In this document: positions 25,601 to 34,579 of the stretch, in pieces
Layout: every line of letters begins with the position of its first letter
How positions within the stretch are numbered: position 1 is the first letter of the stretch
DNA from: Mesorhizobium sp. J8
GTDB taxonomy: Bacteria > Pseudomonadota > Alphaproteobacteria > Rhizobiales > Rhizobiaceae
Reading direction: 5' to 3'
DNA: 64,000 nt
Assembly: GCF_016591715.1 (NCBI RefSeq)
Contig: NZ_AP024109.1
Coordinates: 3,906,001 to 3,970,000 of the forward strand
The notes under the pieces: model-generated
What the model was told of the DNA's origin: nothing
Databases searched by the model: none
The model's input: the letters and a program-made list of their open reading frames with translations, nothing else
Program-made: the position numbers and the translations under genes

Positions 25601-26139
25601 GCGAAGAGGTCGAGGATGCCGCCGCGCACGGCGAATTCGCCGACATCGCGCACCGTCGGCACACGCTCGAAACCGGAATTCTCCAGCCGGCCGATCAGCA
25701 CGTTCATGTCGATCTGGTTGCCGGGTTTGGCATGGAACGTCTGCGCTTCGATCAGCTCGGCCGGCGGAATGCGCTGCAGCAGCGCATTGGCCGTCGTGAG
25801 GATCACCGCGCGATGCGGCTTCTTCGCCAGCGCGATCATGGCCGAAAGCGCGTCGAGCCGCCGCGCCGCGGCGTCGGCGCCGGGCGAAACACGGTCGTAA
25901 GGCAGGCAATCCCAGGCCGGCAGTTCCAGCACCGGAAGGCCGGGCGCGGCGAAGGCGAGCGCCTCGATGATTGCCGGCAGCCGCTGGCCGTCGCGCGCGA
26001 CAAACAGCACCGGCTTGTCCGGCGCGATCTCCTGCGCCGTCCGCACCAGGGCAAACGCTTCGTAGCCGTCGGCGACGCCGTCGACGATGAACTGGCCGGC
26101 ACGGCCCTTGGGCAGGCCGATGGAAGGGATGAGGCTCAT
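22642..26139 (-). CDS. mfd: transcription-repair coupling factor
   Basis: A 1165-residue ATP-driven DNA translocase that removes RNA polymerase stalled at lesions and brings in UvrA for excision repair. The order of parts is a UvrB-like N-terminal region (about 1-330), the polymerase-binding domain (around residues 490-560, with SSGDIVVHADHGIGRFIGL), the helicase lobes with Walker A GDVGFGKTEVALRAAF and box II DEEQHFGVKH, the TRG-like motif ending in HDLDIRGAGNLLGEEQSG, and a C-terminal regulatory domain. The length is standard. It starts 7 bp after sdhE, so the two are probably co-transcribed. Confidence 0.97.
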   Translation of the reverse strand: MSLIPSIGLPKGRAGQFIVDGVADGYEAFALVRTAQEIAPDKPVLFVARDGQRLPAIIEALAFAAPGLPVLELPAWDCLPYDRVSPGADAAARRLDALSAMIALAKKPHRAVILTTANALLQRIPPAELIEAQTFHAKPGNQIDMNVLIGRLENSGFERVPTVRDVGEFAVRGGILDLFAPGWSEALRLDFFGDTLESIRVFDVATQRTTGQRKSMSLQAMSEVALTPETISRFRRSYIEAFGAPSRDDALYAAVSEGRRFAGMEHWLPFFYERLETVFDYLPDAPVVFDHLAHEALAERHTLILDHYEARRKQAESALKDAVPYKPVAPDLLYLSPENLKSSLGPREDIDFTVFDAPDVGGKKVFHAGSRQGRSFAEERADPNINVFDVVVKHIADERAARRRVIVAGWTEGSLDRLGQILAEHHLANLKPVATLAEVEELEPGQAGLAVLPLESGFETDGLVVVAEQDILGDRLIRRSKRKKKASDFIAEASSLSSGDIVVHADHGIGRFIGLRTIEAVGAPHDCLEIHYAGDDRLFLPVENIELLSRYGSDSAEATLDKLGGGAWQARKARLKRRLLDMAGQLIRIAAERQMRSAPAMIPAEGLYGEFAARFPYEETDDQQTAIDAVMDDLGAGKPMDRLVCGDVGFGKTEVALRAAFIAAMEGFQVAVVVPTTLLSRQHFKTFSQRFSGLPIRIAQASRLVGSKELAETKKGVAEGTVDIVVGTHALLGSSISFKNLGLLIIDEEQHFGVKHKERLKELKNDVHVLTLSATPIPRTLQLALTGVRELSLIATPPVDRMAVRTFISPFDPLVIRETLLRERYRGGHSFYVVPRISDLAEIHDFLRESVPELKVAVAHGQMPPGELDDIMNAFYDGQYDVLLSTTIVESGLDIPTANTLIIHRADMFGLAQLYQLRGRVGRSKVRAYALFTLPANRKLTDTAERRLKVLQSLDTLGAGFQLASHDLDIRGAGNLLGEEQSGHIKEVGFELYQQMLEEAVAEVKDTGEAQDGGWSPQIAVGTAVMIPESYVPDLQLRMALYRRLGDLETTEEIDGFGAELIDRFGPLPEEVTHLLKIVFIKALCRKANVEKLDAGPKGVVIHFRKREFPNPVGLVKFIGEQGSLAKIRADHSVVFIRDWPNAEKRLAGSAVVMTQLARLVDKAA

Positions 26140-26146
26140 GCGTTTT

Positions 26147-26434
26147 TCAAAATGTCATGGTCCGGCGCGACGCCAGGATCTTTCGCAGCACCGCGCAATC
26201 GATATCGGGCGGAACCGGGCGTTCGCCGGTGACCATCGGGAAAAATTCGGTGTCGGGAATTTCGAGAAGTCTCTCATATTGGTCGATTTCATCGCCGGTC
26301 AAGGCGCCGATCTCGGCGTCGGCGAAGGAGCCCAGAATCAGGTCCATCTCTCGCATGCCGCGGTGCCAGGAGCGGAACAGAAGCTTGCGGCGGCGCGCAT
26401 CCAGCCCCTCGCTTGATCGCTGTGTTCCGGTCAT
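26147..26434 (-). CDS. sdhE: succinate dehydrogenase assembly factor 2
   Basis: A 95-residue protein that helps attach FAD covalently to SdhA. The family motif RGMREMDLILGSFAD (RGxxE) is present at about residues 25-39, and LLEIPDTEF follows, as in SdhE/Sdh5. The start at 26434 is normal for the family. It is divergent from recG (93-bp gap) and placed before mfd with a 7-bp gap. This sdhE-mfd next to recG order is common in alphaproteobacteria. Confidence 0.92.
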   Translation of the reverse strand: MTGTQRSSEGLDARRRKLLFRSWHRGMREMDLILGSFADAEIGALTGDEIDQYERLLEIPDTEFFPMVTGERPVPPDIDCAVLRKILASRRTMTF

Positions 26435-26527
26435 GTCGCCGCATCCCTGTTCGAAGCGGCGCATATAGCGTGGATAGAGACCGGTGTCAGCCTTTGCGCT
26501 GCCGTCGTCGCGACATAAGCTGACACG

Positions 26528-28636
26528 ATGCGTCCCACCATTCTCGATCCCATGTTCGTCCCGATCACCTCGCTGGCCGGCGTCGGCCCGAAGGTCGGCT
26601 TGCTGATCGAGCGCGTCGTGCCGGCCGATCTCGGCGATCGCGCCGCGCGCGCCGCCGACCTCCTCTTCGTCCTGCCCAACACGGTGATCGACCGCCGCAA
26701 CCGGCCCGGCATCGCGCTGTCGGCCGAGGGCCAGATCGTCACGCTCGAGGTTCGGGTCGACCGCCACCAGCCGCCGCCGCGCGGCAACAGGTCGGTGCCC
26801 TATCGGGTCTATGCCCATGACGACACCGGCGAGGTGGCGCTGACCTTCTTCCATGCCCATGCCGCCTACCTGCACAAAATGCTGCCCGAGGGCGAGCGTG
26901 TGGTGATTTCGGGTCGCATGGAGTGGTTCAACGGCCGCCCGACCATGGTCCATCCCGACCATATCGCGCCGATCGACGAGGCCGAAGGCCTGCCGCTGGT
27001 CGAGCCGGTCTATCCGCTCACCGCCGGCCTATCGGCCAAGGTGCTGCGCCGGGCCATCGGCCAGGCGCTCGGCCGCCTGCCTGTACTGCCCGAGTGGCAG
27101 GACGGCGCATTCATGCGCCGCCACACCTTTCCATCTTTCGGCGACGCGCTCACCCGCATCCACAATCCGAAGGACCCGATCGACGTCGCGGTCGAAGGAT
27201 CGGCCTGGCGCCGCCTGGCTTACGACGAATTCCTGGCGGGCCAAGTGTCGCTGGCGCTGGTGCGGGCGAGAATTCGCCGCCTGTCGGGCCGGCCACTCGT
27301 GGGCGACGGCAGCATCGTCGAGAAATTGCGCGCCGCCCTGCCCTACAAGCTCACGCCCAGCCAGGAATTCGCGCTTGGCGAGATCAACGCCGATCTCGCC
27401 GACCCCGAGCGCATGCTGCGCCTGCTGCAAGGCGATGTCGGCTCCGGCAAGACGGTTGTGGCGCTGCTTGCCATGGCGCGCGCCGTCGAGGCGGGAGGCC
27501 AGGCGGCCCTGATGGCGCCGACCGAAATCCTTGCGCGCCAGCATCTGGCGACGATCGCGCCGCTGGCGGAAAAAGCCGGTCTGCGCACCGCCATCCTGAC
27601 CGGTCGCGAGAAAGGTCGAGAACGCACCGAGACGCTTGCAGGTCTTGCCAGCGGCGCGGTCGACATCGTCGTCGGCACGCATGCCTTGTTCCAGGAAACG
27701 GTGGCGTTCCACGACCTGGTGCTCGCCGTCGTCGACGAGCAGCACCGCTTCGGCGTCCACCAGCGCCTCGCCATCACCGCCAAGGGCGACGCGCCGGACA
27801 TGCTGGTGATGACGGCGACCCCCATCCCGCGCACGCTGGTGCTGACCGCCTTCGGCGACATGGACGTCTCGAAGCTGACCGAGAAGCCCGCCGGCCGGCA
27901 GCCGATCCGTACAGTGACCTTGCCGATGGAGCGGCTGGACGAATTGGTCGGCCGCATGCGTGATGCGGTCGCCGAGGGGCAAAAAATCTACTGGATATGC
28001 TCGCTGGTTGAGGAATCCGAGGAAATAAAACTGATGTCGGCGGAGGATCGTTTCGCCTCGCTGAAACCGCTGTTCGGCGACCGGATCGGCCTGGTGCACG
28101 GCCGCATGAAGGGTGCGGAGAAGGACGAGGCGATGCGCGCGTTCAAGGAGGGCGAGACGCGCATCCTGATCGCCACGACCGTTATCGAGGTCGGCGTCGA
28201 CGTGCCCGACGCGACGATCATGGTAATCGAGCATGCCGAACGTTTCGGCCTTGCCCAATTGCATCAGTTGCGCGGGCGCGTCGGCCGCGGCGACAAACCC
28301 TCCTCATGCGTGCTGCTCTACAAGGAGCCGCTCGGCGAGACCGCGAAGCGCCGGCTTTCTGTGATGCGCGAGACCGAGGACGGCTTCAAGATCGCCGAGG
28401 AGGATCTCAAGCTGCGCGGCGAAGGCGAGCTGCTGGGCACCCGCCAGTCTGGCACGCCCGGCTTCCAGGTGGCGCGCATCGAATTCCACGCCGATCTGCT
28501 CGAGGCCGCGCGCGATGACGCACGGCTGATCCTGTCGCGCGACCCGGAGTTGCAATCCGGGCGTGGCGAGGCGCTGCGGCTTTTGCTTTACCTGTTCGGC
28601 CGTGACGAGGCAGTTCGGCTGCTGCGCGCCGGCTGA
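26528..28636 (+). CDS. recG: ATP-dependent DNA helicase RecG
   Basis: A 702-residue helicase that reverses stalled forks and moves branched DNA. The N-terminal wedge (OB) domain covers about residues 50-150. The helicase part has Walker A GDVGSGKTVVALLAMA, box II DEQHRFGVHQR, motif III MTATPIPRTL, and LRGRVGRGDKPSSCVLLY near the end. The ribosome site is weak, and an ATG eight codons inside (26552) could also serve. Its last 49 bases overlap the convergent DUF502 gene, so the two 3' ends share sequence. Confidence 0.96.
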   Translation: MRPTILDPMFVPITSLAGVGPKVGLLIERVVPADLGDRAARAADLLFVLPNTVIDRRNRPGIALSAEGQIVTLEVRVDRHQPPPRGNRSVPYRVYAHDDTGEVALTFFHAHAAYLHKMLPEGERVVISGRMEWFNGRPTMVHPDHIAPIDEAEGLPLVEPVYPLTAGLSAKVLRRAIGQALGRLPVLPEWQDGAFMRRHTFPSFGDALTRIHNPKDPIDVAVEGSAWRRLAYDEFLAGQVSLALVRARIRRLSGRPLVGDGSIVEKLRAALPYKLTPSQEFALGEINADLADPERMLRLLQGDVGSGKTVVALLAMARAVEAGGQAALMAPTEILARQHLATIAPLAEKAGLRTAILTGREKGRERTETLAGLASGAVDIVVGTHALFQETVAFHDLVLAVVDEQHRFGVHQRLAITAKGDAPDMLVMTATPIPRTLVLTAFGDMDVSKLTEKPAGRQPIRTVTLPMERLDELVGRMRDAVAEGQKIYWICSLVEESEEIKLMSAEDRFASLKPLFGDRIGLVHGRMKGAEKDEAMRAFKEGETRILIATTVIEVGVDVPDATIMVIEHAERFGLAQLHQLRGRVGRGDKPSSCVLLYKEPLGETAKRRLSVMRETEDGFKIAEEDLKLRGEGELLGTRQSGTPGFQVARIEFHADLLEAARDDARLILSRDPELQSGRGEALRLLLYLFGRDEAVRLLRAG

Positions 28637-29340
28637 GTGCCCACCGGCGGGTTGGCAAGCCCCCCTTCGACGGGCTCGCCGTTCAGCGTCACCAGCTTGG
28701 CCTTGACCTCCGGCGCGACCATGCCGGCCGAAACGATCAGCTTGGCGCCGTCCTCGATCGACATGTCGAGCGGCACGATCTCGGATTTGTGCACATACAT
28801 CAAAAAGCCGGTGGTCGGATTGGGCGTGCAGGGCATGAACACCGCGATCAGCGGATCGCCCTCTTGGTCGAGCTTCTGGTTGATCTCCGTTTCCTTCTCG
28901 CTGGCGACGAAAACCAGCGACCAGACACCTTTGCGCGGATATTCGACCAGCCCGACCTGGCGGAACATGTCGCCCTTGTTCGACAGCACCGTCTCGAAGA
29001 TCTGCTTCAGCGAGCCATAGATGCCGCGCACCAGCGGCATGCGGCCCAGCAGCCGCTCGCCGAAATTGACGATGGCGCGGCCGACGATGTTGGCGGTCAG
29101 GAAGCCGATCAGCGTGATCAGCACCAGCGCCACGATCAGCCCGAAGCCCGGAACAGGGAACGGCAGGTAGGTGTCCGGATTGTAGCGGACCGGAATGTAA
29201 GGCTTCACCCAGGAATCGACCCAGCCGATGAGCGACCATGCGATATAGGCCGTGATCGCCAGCGGCGCGCAGACGACGAACCCCGTCAGGAAATAATTCC
29301 TCAGCCGGGTCATGCCAGAGGTCTTCAGGGCGTCGGACAT
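28588..29340 (-). CDS. DUF502 membrane protein
   Basis: A 250-residue inner-membrane protein. Family marks are two N-terminal helices (LRNYFLTGFVVCAPLAITAY near 12-33, and FGLIVALVLITLIGFLTAN), then GRMPLVRGIYGSLKQIFETV and PRKGVWSLVFVASE, with MPCTPNPTTGFLMYV late in the domain. The function is unknown (plant LCV proteins share the domain). The last 49 bases are antisense to recG. It follows glmS with a gap of 104 bp in the same direction, so it may be co-transcribed. The Ser/Arg/Pro tail after residue 230 lies in the overlap. Confidence 0.88.
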   Translation of the reverse strand: MSDALKTSGMTRLRNYFLTGFVVCAPLAITAYIAWSLIGWVDSWVKPYIPVRYNPDTYLPFPVPGFGLIVALVLITLIGFLTANIVGRAIVNFGERLLGRMPLVRGIYGSLKQIFETVLSNKGDMFRQVGLVEYPRKGVWSLVFVASEKETEINQKLDQEGDPLIAVFMPCTPNPTTGFLMYVHKSEIVPLDMSIEDGAKLIVSAGMVAPEVKAKLVTLNGEPVEGGLANPPVGTQPARSSRTASSRPNR

Positions 29341-29444
29341 GGGTTCACCGCGGCGCAGATTGCGTCGCCAAGACTAATGAACCGTGAGCCGGTTTGGAAC
29401 TGCGAAGTTTTTAAAGAGCAGCCTCGTTCGAAGCTGCATAACCA

Positions 29445-31268
29445 CTATTCCACCGTCACCGACTTCGCCAGGTTGCGTGGCTGGTCGACGTCGGTGCCCA
29501 TGAAGACGGCGGTGAAATAGGCCAGCATCTGGATCGGCAGGGCGTAGATGATCGGCGCGATGATCTCCGGCACCTGGGGCAGGATGATCGTCTCCATTGT
29601 CTTGATTCCGGCCTGGGCCGCGCCCTTGGCGTCGGTGATCAGGATGACCTTGCCGCCGCGCGCCGCCACTTCCTGCATGTTCGAGACCGTCTTTTCGAAA
29701 ATGCGGTCATGCGGCGCGATCACGATCACCGGCATGTTCTCGTCGATCAGCGCGATCGGCCCGTGCTTCAGCTCGCCGCCGGCATAGCCTTCGGCGTGGA
29801 TATAGGAGATTTCCTTGAGCTTCAGCGCTCCTTCCATGGCCAGCGGGAAGTTGGTATCGCGGCCGAGATAGAGCACGTCCTTGTAGCGCGAGAGCTCGCG
29901 CGAGATGCGCTCGATCTGATCGTCGAGCTTCAGCACCTGGGTGGCGAAACGCGGCGCTTCCGAAAGCTCGCGCACCAGCTGCTTTTCCTGATCGGGCGAA
30001 ATCGTGCCGCGCGCGACGCCCGCGCGCACCGCAAGCGCAGCCAGGACGGACAGCTGGCAGGTGAAAGCCTTGGTCGAGGCGACGCCGATCTCCGGCCCGG
30101 CAAGCGTCGGCAGCACGACGTCGGACTCGCGCGCCATGGTCGATTCGCGCACATTGACGACCGCGCCGATCTTCATGCCGGCCTGGCGGCAATAGCGCAG
30201 CGAGGCAAGCGTGTCTGCGGTCTCGCCCGACTGCGAGATGAAGAAGGCCGCGTCATTGGCCGAAAGCGGCATCTCGCGATAGCGGAACTCCGAGGCGACA
30301 TCGATATCGACGGGCAGCCGCGCATAGCGCTCGAACCAGTATTTCGAGATCAGCCCGGCGAGATAGGCGGTGCCGCAGGCCGAAAGCGCCAGCCGGCCGA
30401 TCCTGGCGAAGTCGAACGGCAGGTCGAGCGGCTTCGACTTGCCGGAAACGAAATCCACATAATGCGCCAGCGTGTGCGAAATCACCTCCGGCTGCTCATG
30501 GATTTCCTTTTCCATGAAATGCCGGCGGTTGCCCTTGTCGACCATGAAGCTGGTCGACAGCGACTGCTGGCGCTTGCGGGCGACCATGTTGCCCTCAATG
30601 TCGTAGATGGTCACGCTGTCGCGGCGCACCACCGCCCAATCGCCGTCCTCGAGATAGGTGATCGAATTGGTGAAGGGCGCCAGCGCGATCGCGTCCGAGC
30701 CCAAAAACATCTCGCCCTCGCCATGGCCGACGGCCAAAGGCGGACCGTTGCGGGCGCCCACGATCAGGTCCTCGTCGCCCCTGAACATGATTGCCAACGC
30801 AAAGGCGCCGTGCAGCCGCTTCAGCGCGGCATGCGCGGCCTCGACCGGCTTCGATCCCTTGGCGAGTTCCCGCGCCACAAGATGCGCGACGACCTCGGTG
30901 TCGGTCTGCGAGGAGAACGTATAGCCGTCGCGCGTGAGTTCGTCGCGCAGCTCGGCGAAATTCTCGATGATGCCGTTGTGGACGATAGCGACGCCGCTGG
31001 AAAAATGCGGGTGAGCATTAGCCTCGTTGGGAACGCCATGCGTTGCCCAGCGCGTATGGCCGATGCCGATCGTGCCCTCGAGCGGCTCGTCCTTCAGCCG
31101 CCGTTCGAGATTGATGAGCTTGCCCTCGGCGCGCCGCCGTCCGAGCTCGCCCTTCTCGATGGTGGCGACGCCGGCCGAGTCATAACCGCGATATTCAAGC
31201 CGTTTCAGCGCGTCGACGATGAGCGGCGCGACTTGGCTTCGGCCGACGATTCCAACGATACCGCACAT
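29445..31268 (-). CDS. glmS: glucosamine-6-phosphate synthase (isomerizing)
   Basis: A 607-residue cytoplasmic enzyme turning fructose 6-phosphate and glutamine into glucosamine 6-phosphate for peptidoglycan and LPS. It begins MCGIVGIVGRSQVAPL, with Cys2 (Cys1 after Met removal) as the glutaminase nucleophile, then RYRGYDSAG-like EYRGYDSAGVAT. The isomerase part has two SIS domains (SACGTAYLAGLISKYW and SQSGETADTLASL). It ends NLAKSVTVE as the family does. The frame opens five codons earlier but the processed Cys fixes the start. No glmS ribozyme is seen or expected. It follows glmU. Confidence 0.97.
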   Translation of the reverse strand: MCGIVGIVGRSQVAPLIVDALKRLEYRGYDSAGVATIEKGELGRRRAEGKLINLERRLKDEPLEGTIGIGHTRWATHGVPNEANAHPHFSSGVAIVHNGIIENFAELRDELTRDGYTFSSQTDTEVVAHLVARELAKGSKPVEAAHAALKRLHGAFALAIMFRGDEDLIVGARNGPPLAVGHGEGEMFLGSDAIALAPFTNSITYLEDGDWAVVRRDSVTIYDIEGNMVARKRQQSLSTSFMVDKGNRRHFMEKEIHEQPEVISHTLAHYVDFVSGKSKPLDLPFDFARIGRLALSACGTAYLAGLISKYWFERYARLPVDIDVASEFRYREMPLSANDAAFFISQSGETADTLASLRYCRQAGMKIGAVVNVRESTMARESDVVLPTLAGPEIGVASTKAFTCQLSVLAALAVRAGVARGTISPDQEKQLVRELSEAPRFATQVLKLDDQIERISRELSRYKDVLYLGRDTNFPLAMEGALKLKEISYIHAEGYAGGELKHGPIALIDENMPVIVIAPHDRIFEKTVSNMQEVAARGGKVILITDAKGAAQAGIKTMETIILPQVPEIIAPIIYALPIQMLAYFTAVFMGTDVDQPRNLAKSVTVE

Positions 31269-31624
31269 GGCGCTTGCCCCCAATTTCCAGCAGAAACCCG
31301 GCGTTATCTATGGATTGCCGGGTCGCGGCGAAAGTCACTTTGCGTTTCGTTCCGTGTCAACCGGAACCCTGTTCGAAGGCAACCATCGCAAAGGGCCATT
31401 GCGATCCAGTTACCGCAATTGCTCGGTTTTCTCGGTCGCTTTCGCGCCGGAACGTGCATGCGCATTGCCGTTCCTCTGCACTGTGACGTGCCGCCGTGGT
31501 AGCGAGTACCATTTGCAGCGGCGGTGCGGCATCCTCCAAATGACGATTCCCGCTGAAATCGCGTAAGCTGGGTGAGACGCGGCCAGCGCTGCCACTGTTG
31601 TTCCTGATCCTCAGTCCCTGCTCG
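31269..31624. other. 356-bp region between glmU and glmS
   Basis: No gene is supported. It presumably carries a glmS leader or promoter. One small stem ATTGCG/CGCAAT (about 31407-31428) is visible. Short open frames here are shadows. Confidence 0.5.
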
Positions 31625-32995
31625 CTATTCCGCCGCAGCCTTCTTCCTGGCCGCGGCGGCCGAGGCGAAGCGCTCGCGCAACTCCTTGCCCTTGCCGGGG
31701 ATCGTCTTCTGGCGGGCCCGGCCGAAGGCCAGCGCGTCGTCGGGCACGCTTTCGGTGATTACGCTGCCGGAAGCGATGTAGCCGCCCTTGCCGATCGAGA
31801 CCGGCGCCACCAGCGAGGAATTCGAGCCGACAAAGGCGCCCTCGCCGATATCGGTGAAGAATTTCGAGTACCCGTCGTAATTGCAGGTGATGGTGCCGGC
31901 GCCGATATTGGCGGCGGCACCCACGCGCGCGTCGCCGATATAGGTCAGGTGGTTGACCTTGGCGCCCTCCTCAATCGTCGCCTGCTTGACCTCGCAGAAA
32001 TTGCCGACCTTTGCCTTGTTTCGAAGATCCGCGCCGGGCCTGAGCCGCGCGAACGGCCCGACGTCGCAATTGGACGCGATCGTTGCGCCCTCGATATGGC
32101 TGAAGGCATGGATCTTGGCGCCCGAGGCAATCCTTACGCCCGGCCCGAACCAGACATTCGGCTCGACGATCGTGTCGGCGCCGATTTCGGTATCGTGCGA
32201 GAAATAGACGGTTTCGGGCGCGATCAGCGTCACCCCAGACAGCATCGCCTCGCGCCGCCGGCGCGCCTGCCAGATGGCTTCCGCCTCGGCAAGCTCGGCC
32301 CGGTTGTTGATTCCGAGCGCATTTTCGAAGCTCGCCTCCGTAGCCACCACGTCGAGGCCCTCAGCGCCGGCGATCTCGACGATGTCGGTGAGATAGAATT
32401 CGCCCTTGGCGTTCTTGTTGCCGACCTTGTCGAGCAGCCGAAGCGCATGCTTGCCCGCGACCGCCATCATGCCGGCATTGCAGAAGCCGATTTTCTTCTC
32501 CTCGTCGGAGCAGTCTTTTTCTTCGCGCACAGCGACCAAGTGCCCATCTTTCTCGATCAAACGGCCATAGCCGGCCGGATTGGGCGGACGAAAGCCGATG
32601 ACAGCCACGGCGGCGCCCTCCGCCAACTTCTGCCGCGCGGCGGCCAGCGCTTGCGCATCGATCAGAGGCGTATCGCCGAACATGACGAGGATGTCGTCGT
32701 AACCCTTTGATATTGCTTCGCGAGCGGCAAGAACGGCATGCGCGGTGCCGAGCCGCTTCTCCTGGACGAAAGTCTCCGCCTTTGGCGCGAATTTCTGCGC
32801 CGCCTTGCGCATCTCGTCTGGGCCGTGGCCGATCACCAGCGCTAGGCCCGTCGCCCCGGCAGCCTCGGCTGCCTTCACGACATGGGCCACCATCGGCAGG
32901 CCCGCAATGGCGTGCAGCACCTTGGGCATGGCGCTTTTCATGCGCGTGCCCTCGCCGGCGGCGAGAATGACGGACAGGCAGGATCTCTGGCTCAT
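31625..32995 (-). CDS. glmU: bifunctional UDP-GlcNAc pyrophosphorylase / glucosamine-1-phosphate acetyltransferase
   Basis: A 456-residue cytoplasmic enzyme for the last two steps to UDP-GlcNAc. The N-terminal uridyltransferase has [20 protein letters not shown] (GxGTRM..PK) and the metal/substrate site VMFGDTPLI. The C-terminal left-handed beta helix shows hexapeptide repeats and the CoA region [20 protein letters not shown]. The length is standard. The ATG at 32995 gives [14 protein letters not shown]; an ATG 12 codons upstream is not needed. glmS lies downstream in the same direction. Confidence 0.97.
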   Translation of the reverse strand: MSQRSCLSVILAAGEGTRMKSAMPKVLHAIAGLPMVAHVVKAAEAAGATGLALVIGHGPDEMRKAAQKFAPKAETFVQEKRLGTAHAVLAAREAISKGYDDILVMFGDTPLIDAQALAAARQKLAEGAAVAVIGFRPPNPAGYGRLIEKDGHLVAVREEKDCSDEEKKIGFCNAGMMAVAGKHALRLLDKVGNKNAKGEFYLTDIVEIAGAEGLDVVATEASFENALGINNRAELAEAEAIWQARRRREAMLSGVTLIAPETVYFSHDTEIGADTIVEPNVWFGPGVRIASGAKIHAFSHIEGATIASNCDVGPFARLRPGADLRNKAKVGNFCEVKQATIEEGAKVNHLTYIGDARVGAAANIGAGTITCNYDGYSKFFTDIGEGAFVGSNSSLVAPVSIGKGGYIASGSVITESVPDDALAFGRARQKTIPGKGKELRERFASAAAARKKAAAE

Positions 32996-33082
32996 GGATG
33001 GATGACCGTATGAAAAGGTTTGAATCAACACATGCTAGCAGCCGCGTGATGCTGCACCAATGCGGTTAAATTCCGGTGAGAC

Positions 33083-33131
<49 letters not shown>

Positions 33132-33145
33132 CATAGGCGGGAAGG

Positions 33146-33892
33146 TCACCCCAGCCTTCCCAGAACCGGAAAATTCTCTAAGAGCCAGTAGGACGCGCTT
33201 TGCACCCCGCCGGTGAGGAAAAACACGCCGGCGACGACCAGTAGCGCGCCGATCCCCTTCTCGACGCGGCCGAGATGGACGCGGAACTTGCCGAGAAAGC
33301 GCATGAAGGCCCCGGAGAAAAGCGCCGCGATCAGGAACGGAATGCCGAGGCCGAGCGAATAGGCGGCAAGCAGCAGCGCGCCCTCGCCCACCGTTTCGCG
33401 CCCGCCCGCCAGTGTCAGGATCGGTCCCAGCACGGGGCCGATGCAGGGCGTCCAGCCGAAGGCGAATGCCAGCCCCATGACATAGGCTGCAACCATGTTG
33501 GCCGGCTTGCCCTGCGACTGGAAACGCGCCTCGCGCGACAAAAGCGGGATGCGCAGGATGCCGAGGAAGTTGAGGCCCATCACGATGATCAGCGCGCCCG
33601 CCGCCATCGCCAGCGGTTCCTGCCAGACGCGCAGCAAGCGGCCGATGGTCGAGGCGCCGGCGCCGAGCGCGACGAAGACGGTGGAGAAGCCGAGCACGAA
33701 GGCCAGGGAGGCATAGAGCAGCGCGCCGCGCGTGCCCTCGCGCGCCGTGATGCCGGCATTGCCGCGGAAATCATCGACCGAGACGCCGGCCATGTAGCAG
33801 AGATAGGGCGGCACCAGCGGCAGCACGCAAGGCGACAGGAACGAGATCGCCCCTGCCCCGACCGCGCTGACATAGCCGATGTCCAATGCCAT
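33146..33892 (-). CDS. ccdA: cytochrome c biogenesis protein CcdA
   Basis: A 248-residue inner-membrane protein with six helices. CcdA carries electrons from cytoplasmic thioredoxin to periplasmic thiol proteins, keeping the cytochrome c haem-binding cysteines reduced. The redox Cys pair is visible in FLSPCVLPLVPPYLCYMAGV (helix 1) and FGWTPCIGPVLGPIL (helix 4), both in the Pro-rich settings typical of the family. The ATG at 33892 is used; the longer open frame is not coding. Other ccm genes are not in this window. It is divergent from the exported PF03640 protein gene. Confidence 0.93.
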   Translation of the reverse strand: MALDIGYVSAVGAGAISFLSPCVLPLVPPYLCYMAGVSVDDFRGNAGITAREGTRGALLYASLAFVLGFSTVFVALGAGASTIGRLLRVWQEPLAMAAGALIIVMGLNFLGILRIPLLSREARFQSQGKPANMVAAYVMGLAFAFGWTPCIGPVLGPILTLAGGRETVGEGALLLAAYSLGLGIPFLIAALFSGAFMRFLGKFRVHLGRVEKGIGALLVVAGVFFLTGGVQSASYWLLENFPVLGRLG

Positions 33893-34060
33893 CCGATGAA
33901 TCCCGATTGTGCTGGCGTCGATATAGCGGCGCGGGCACGCCCCTGCCAATCACCATTGTGTGGCACGTCGCCACTTCGCCGCAGGAAGAAAGAGGCTCTC
34001 CAACGCGTTGTTCGGGATGAGCGCGCGATTGCCGCGTGCTCGTCCTCAGGGAGATTCGTT

Positions 34061-34438
34061 ATGAAATCGATCGCACTCGGGTTTGCCGCCTTTCTACTCG
34101 GCACCGCCGCGTCCCAGGCCGCCGAAGCCTGGAAGGAAGCCGAAGTCGGCGGCACCAAGATCTACACCGACGCCAAGGGTATGACGCTTTACACCTTCGA
34201 CAAGGACGAGAAGGGCAAGTCGAATTGCTACGACAAATGCGCCGCCAACTGGCCGCCGCTGAAAGCCAAGGCGAGCGCGAAGGCCGAAGGCGAATGGTCT
34301 GTCGTCAAGCGCAAGGACGGCACCCACATGTGGGCCTATGACGGCAAGCCGGTCTATACCTTCGTCAAGGATAAGAAGGCTGGCGACATGACCGGCGAAG
34401 GCGTCGCCGGCGCCTGGCACGTGGTCAAGGCTGATTGA
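34061..34438 (+). CDS. exported protein with PF03640 (COG4315) repeats
   Basis: A 125-residue periplasmic protein with a Sec signal (MKSIALGFAAFLLGTAASQA; cut near QA-AEA). Unlike many relatives it has no lipobox. Two family repeats are seen: YTDAKGMTLYTFDKDEKGKS with NCYDKCAANWPPL, and WAYDGKPVYTFVKDKKAGD. The domain has the Yx(F/W/Y)xxD motif; the function is unknown, and a redox or metal role is sometimes supposed. The ribosome site is good (CAGGGAGATTCGTT). A terminator hairpin follows at 34460. Confidence 0.88.
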   Translation: MKSIALGFAAFLLGTAASQAAEAWKEAEVGGTKIYTDAKGMTLYTFDKDEKGKSNCYDKCAANWPPLKAKASAKAEGEWSVVKRKDGTHMWAYDGKPVYTFVKDKKAGDMTGEGVAGAWHVVKAD

Positions 34439-34459
34439 ACTCACGCTGTTGAGCACTTT

Positions 34460-34496
34460 GGCTGCCGGGATCCTCGATCCGGCAGCCGGTCGTCTT
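34460..34496 (+). terminator. hairpin terminator after the PF03640 gene
   Basis: GGCTGCCGG-GATC (34460-34472) pairs with GATCCGGCAGCC (34476-34487), with one bulged G and a CTC loop, then GGTCGTCTTT. It starts 22 bases past the stop. Confidence 0.7.
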
Positions 34497-34560
34497 TACC
34501 GGTCGTCCGCCCGGCTCGGGGCGCGCATGCCTCCGTCTCCCAAAAAATGTGATCTTTGCC

Positions 34561-34579
34561 ATACACTCTAAGAGTGTAT
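34561..34579. promoter_or_regulatory. perfect 19-base palindrome upstream of topA
   Basis: ATACACTCT (34561-34569), a central A, then AGAGTGTAT (34571-34579). It lies 139 bp before the topA start in otherwise non-coding DNA. Its size and symmetry suit an operator for a dimeric repressor; the regulator is unknown. Confidence 0.45.

Noticed and set aside
31269..31624. Possible glmS ribozyme or riboswitch between glmU and glmS
   Set aside because: The known glmS ribozyme is found in Firmicutes; its conserved core was not seen here, only a small stem.
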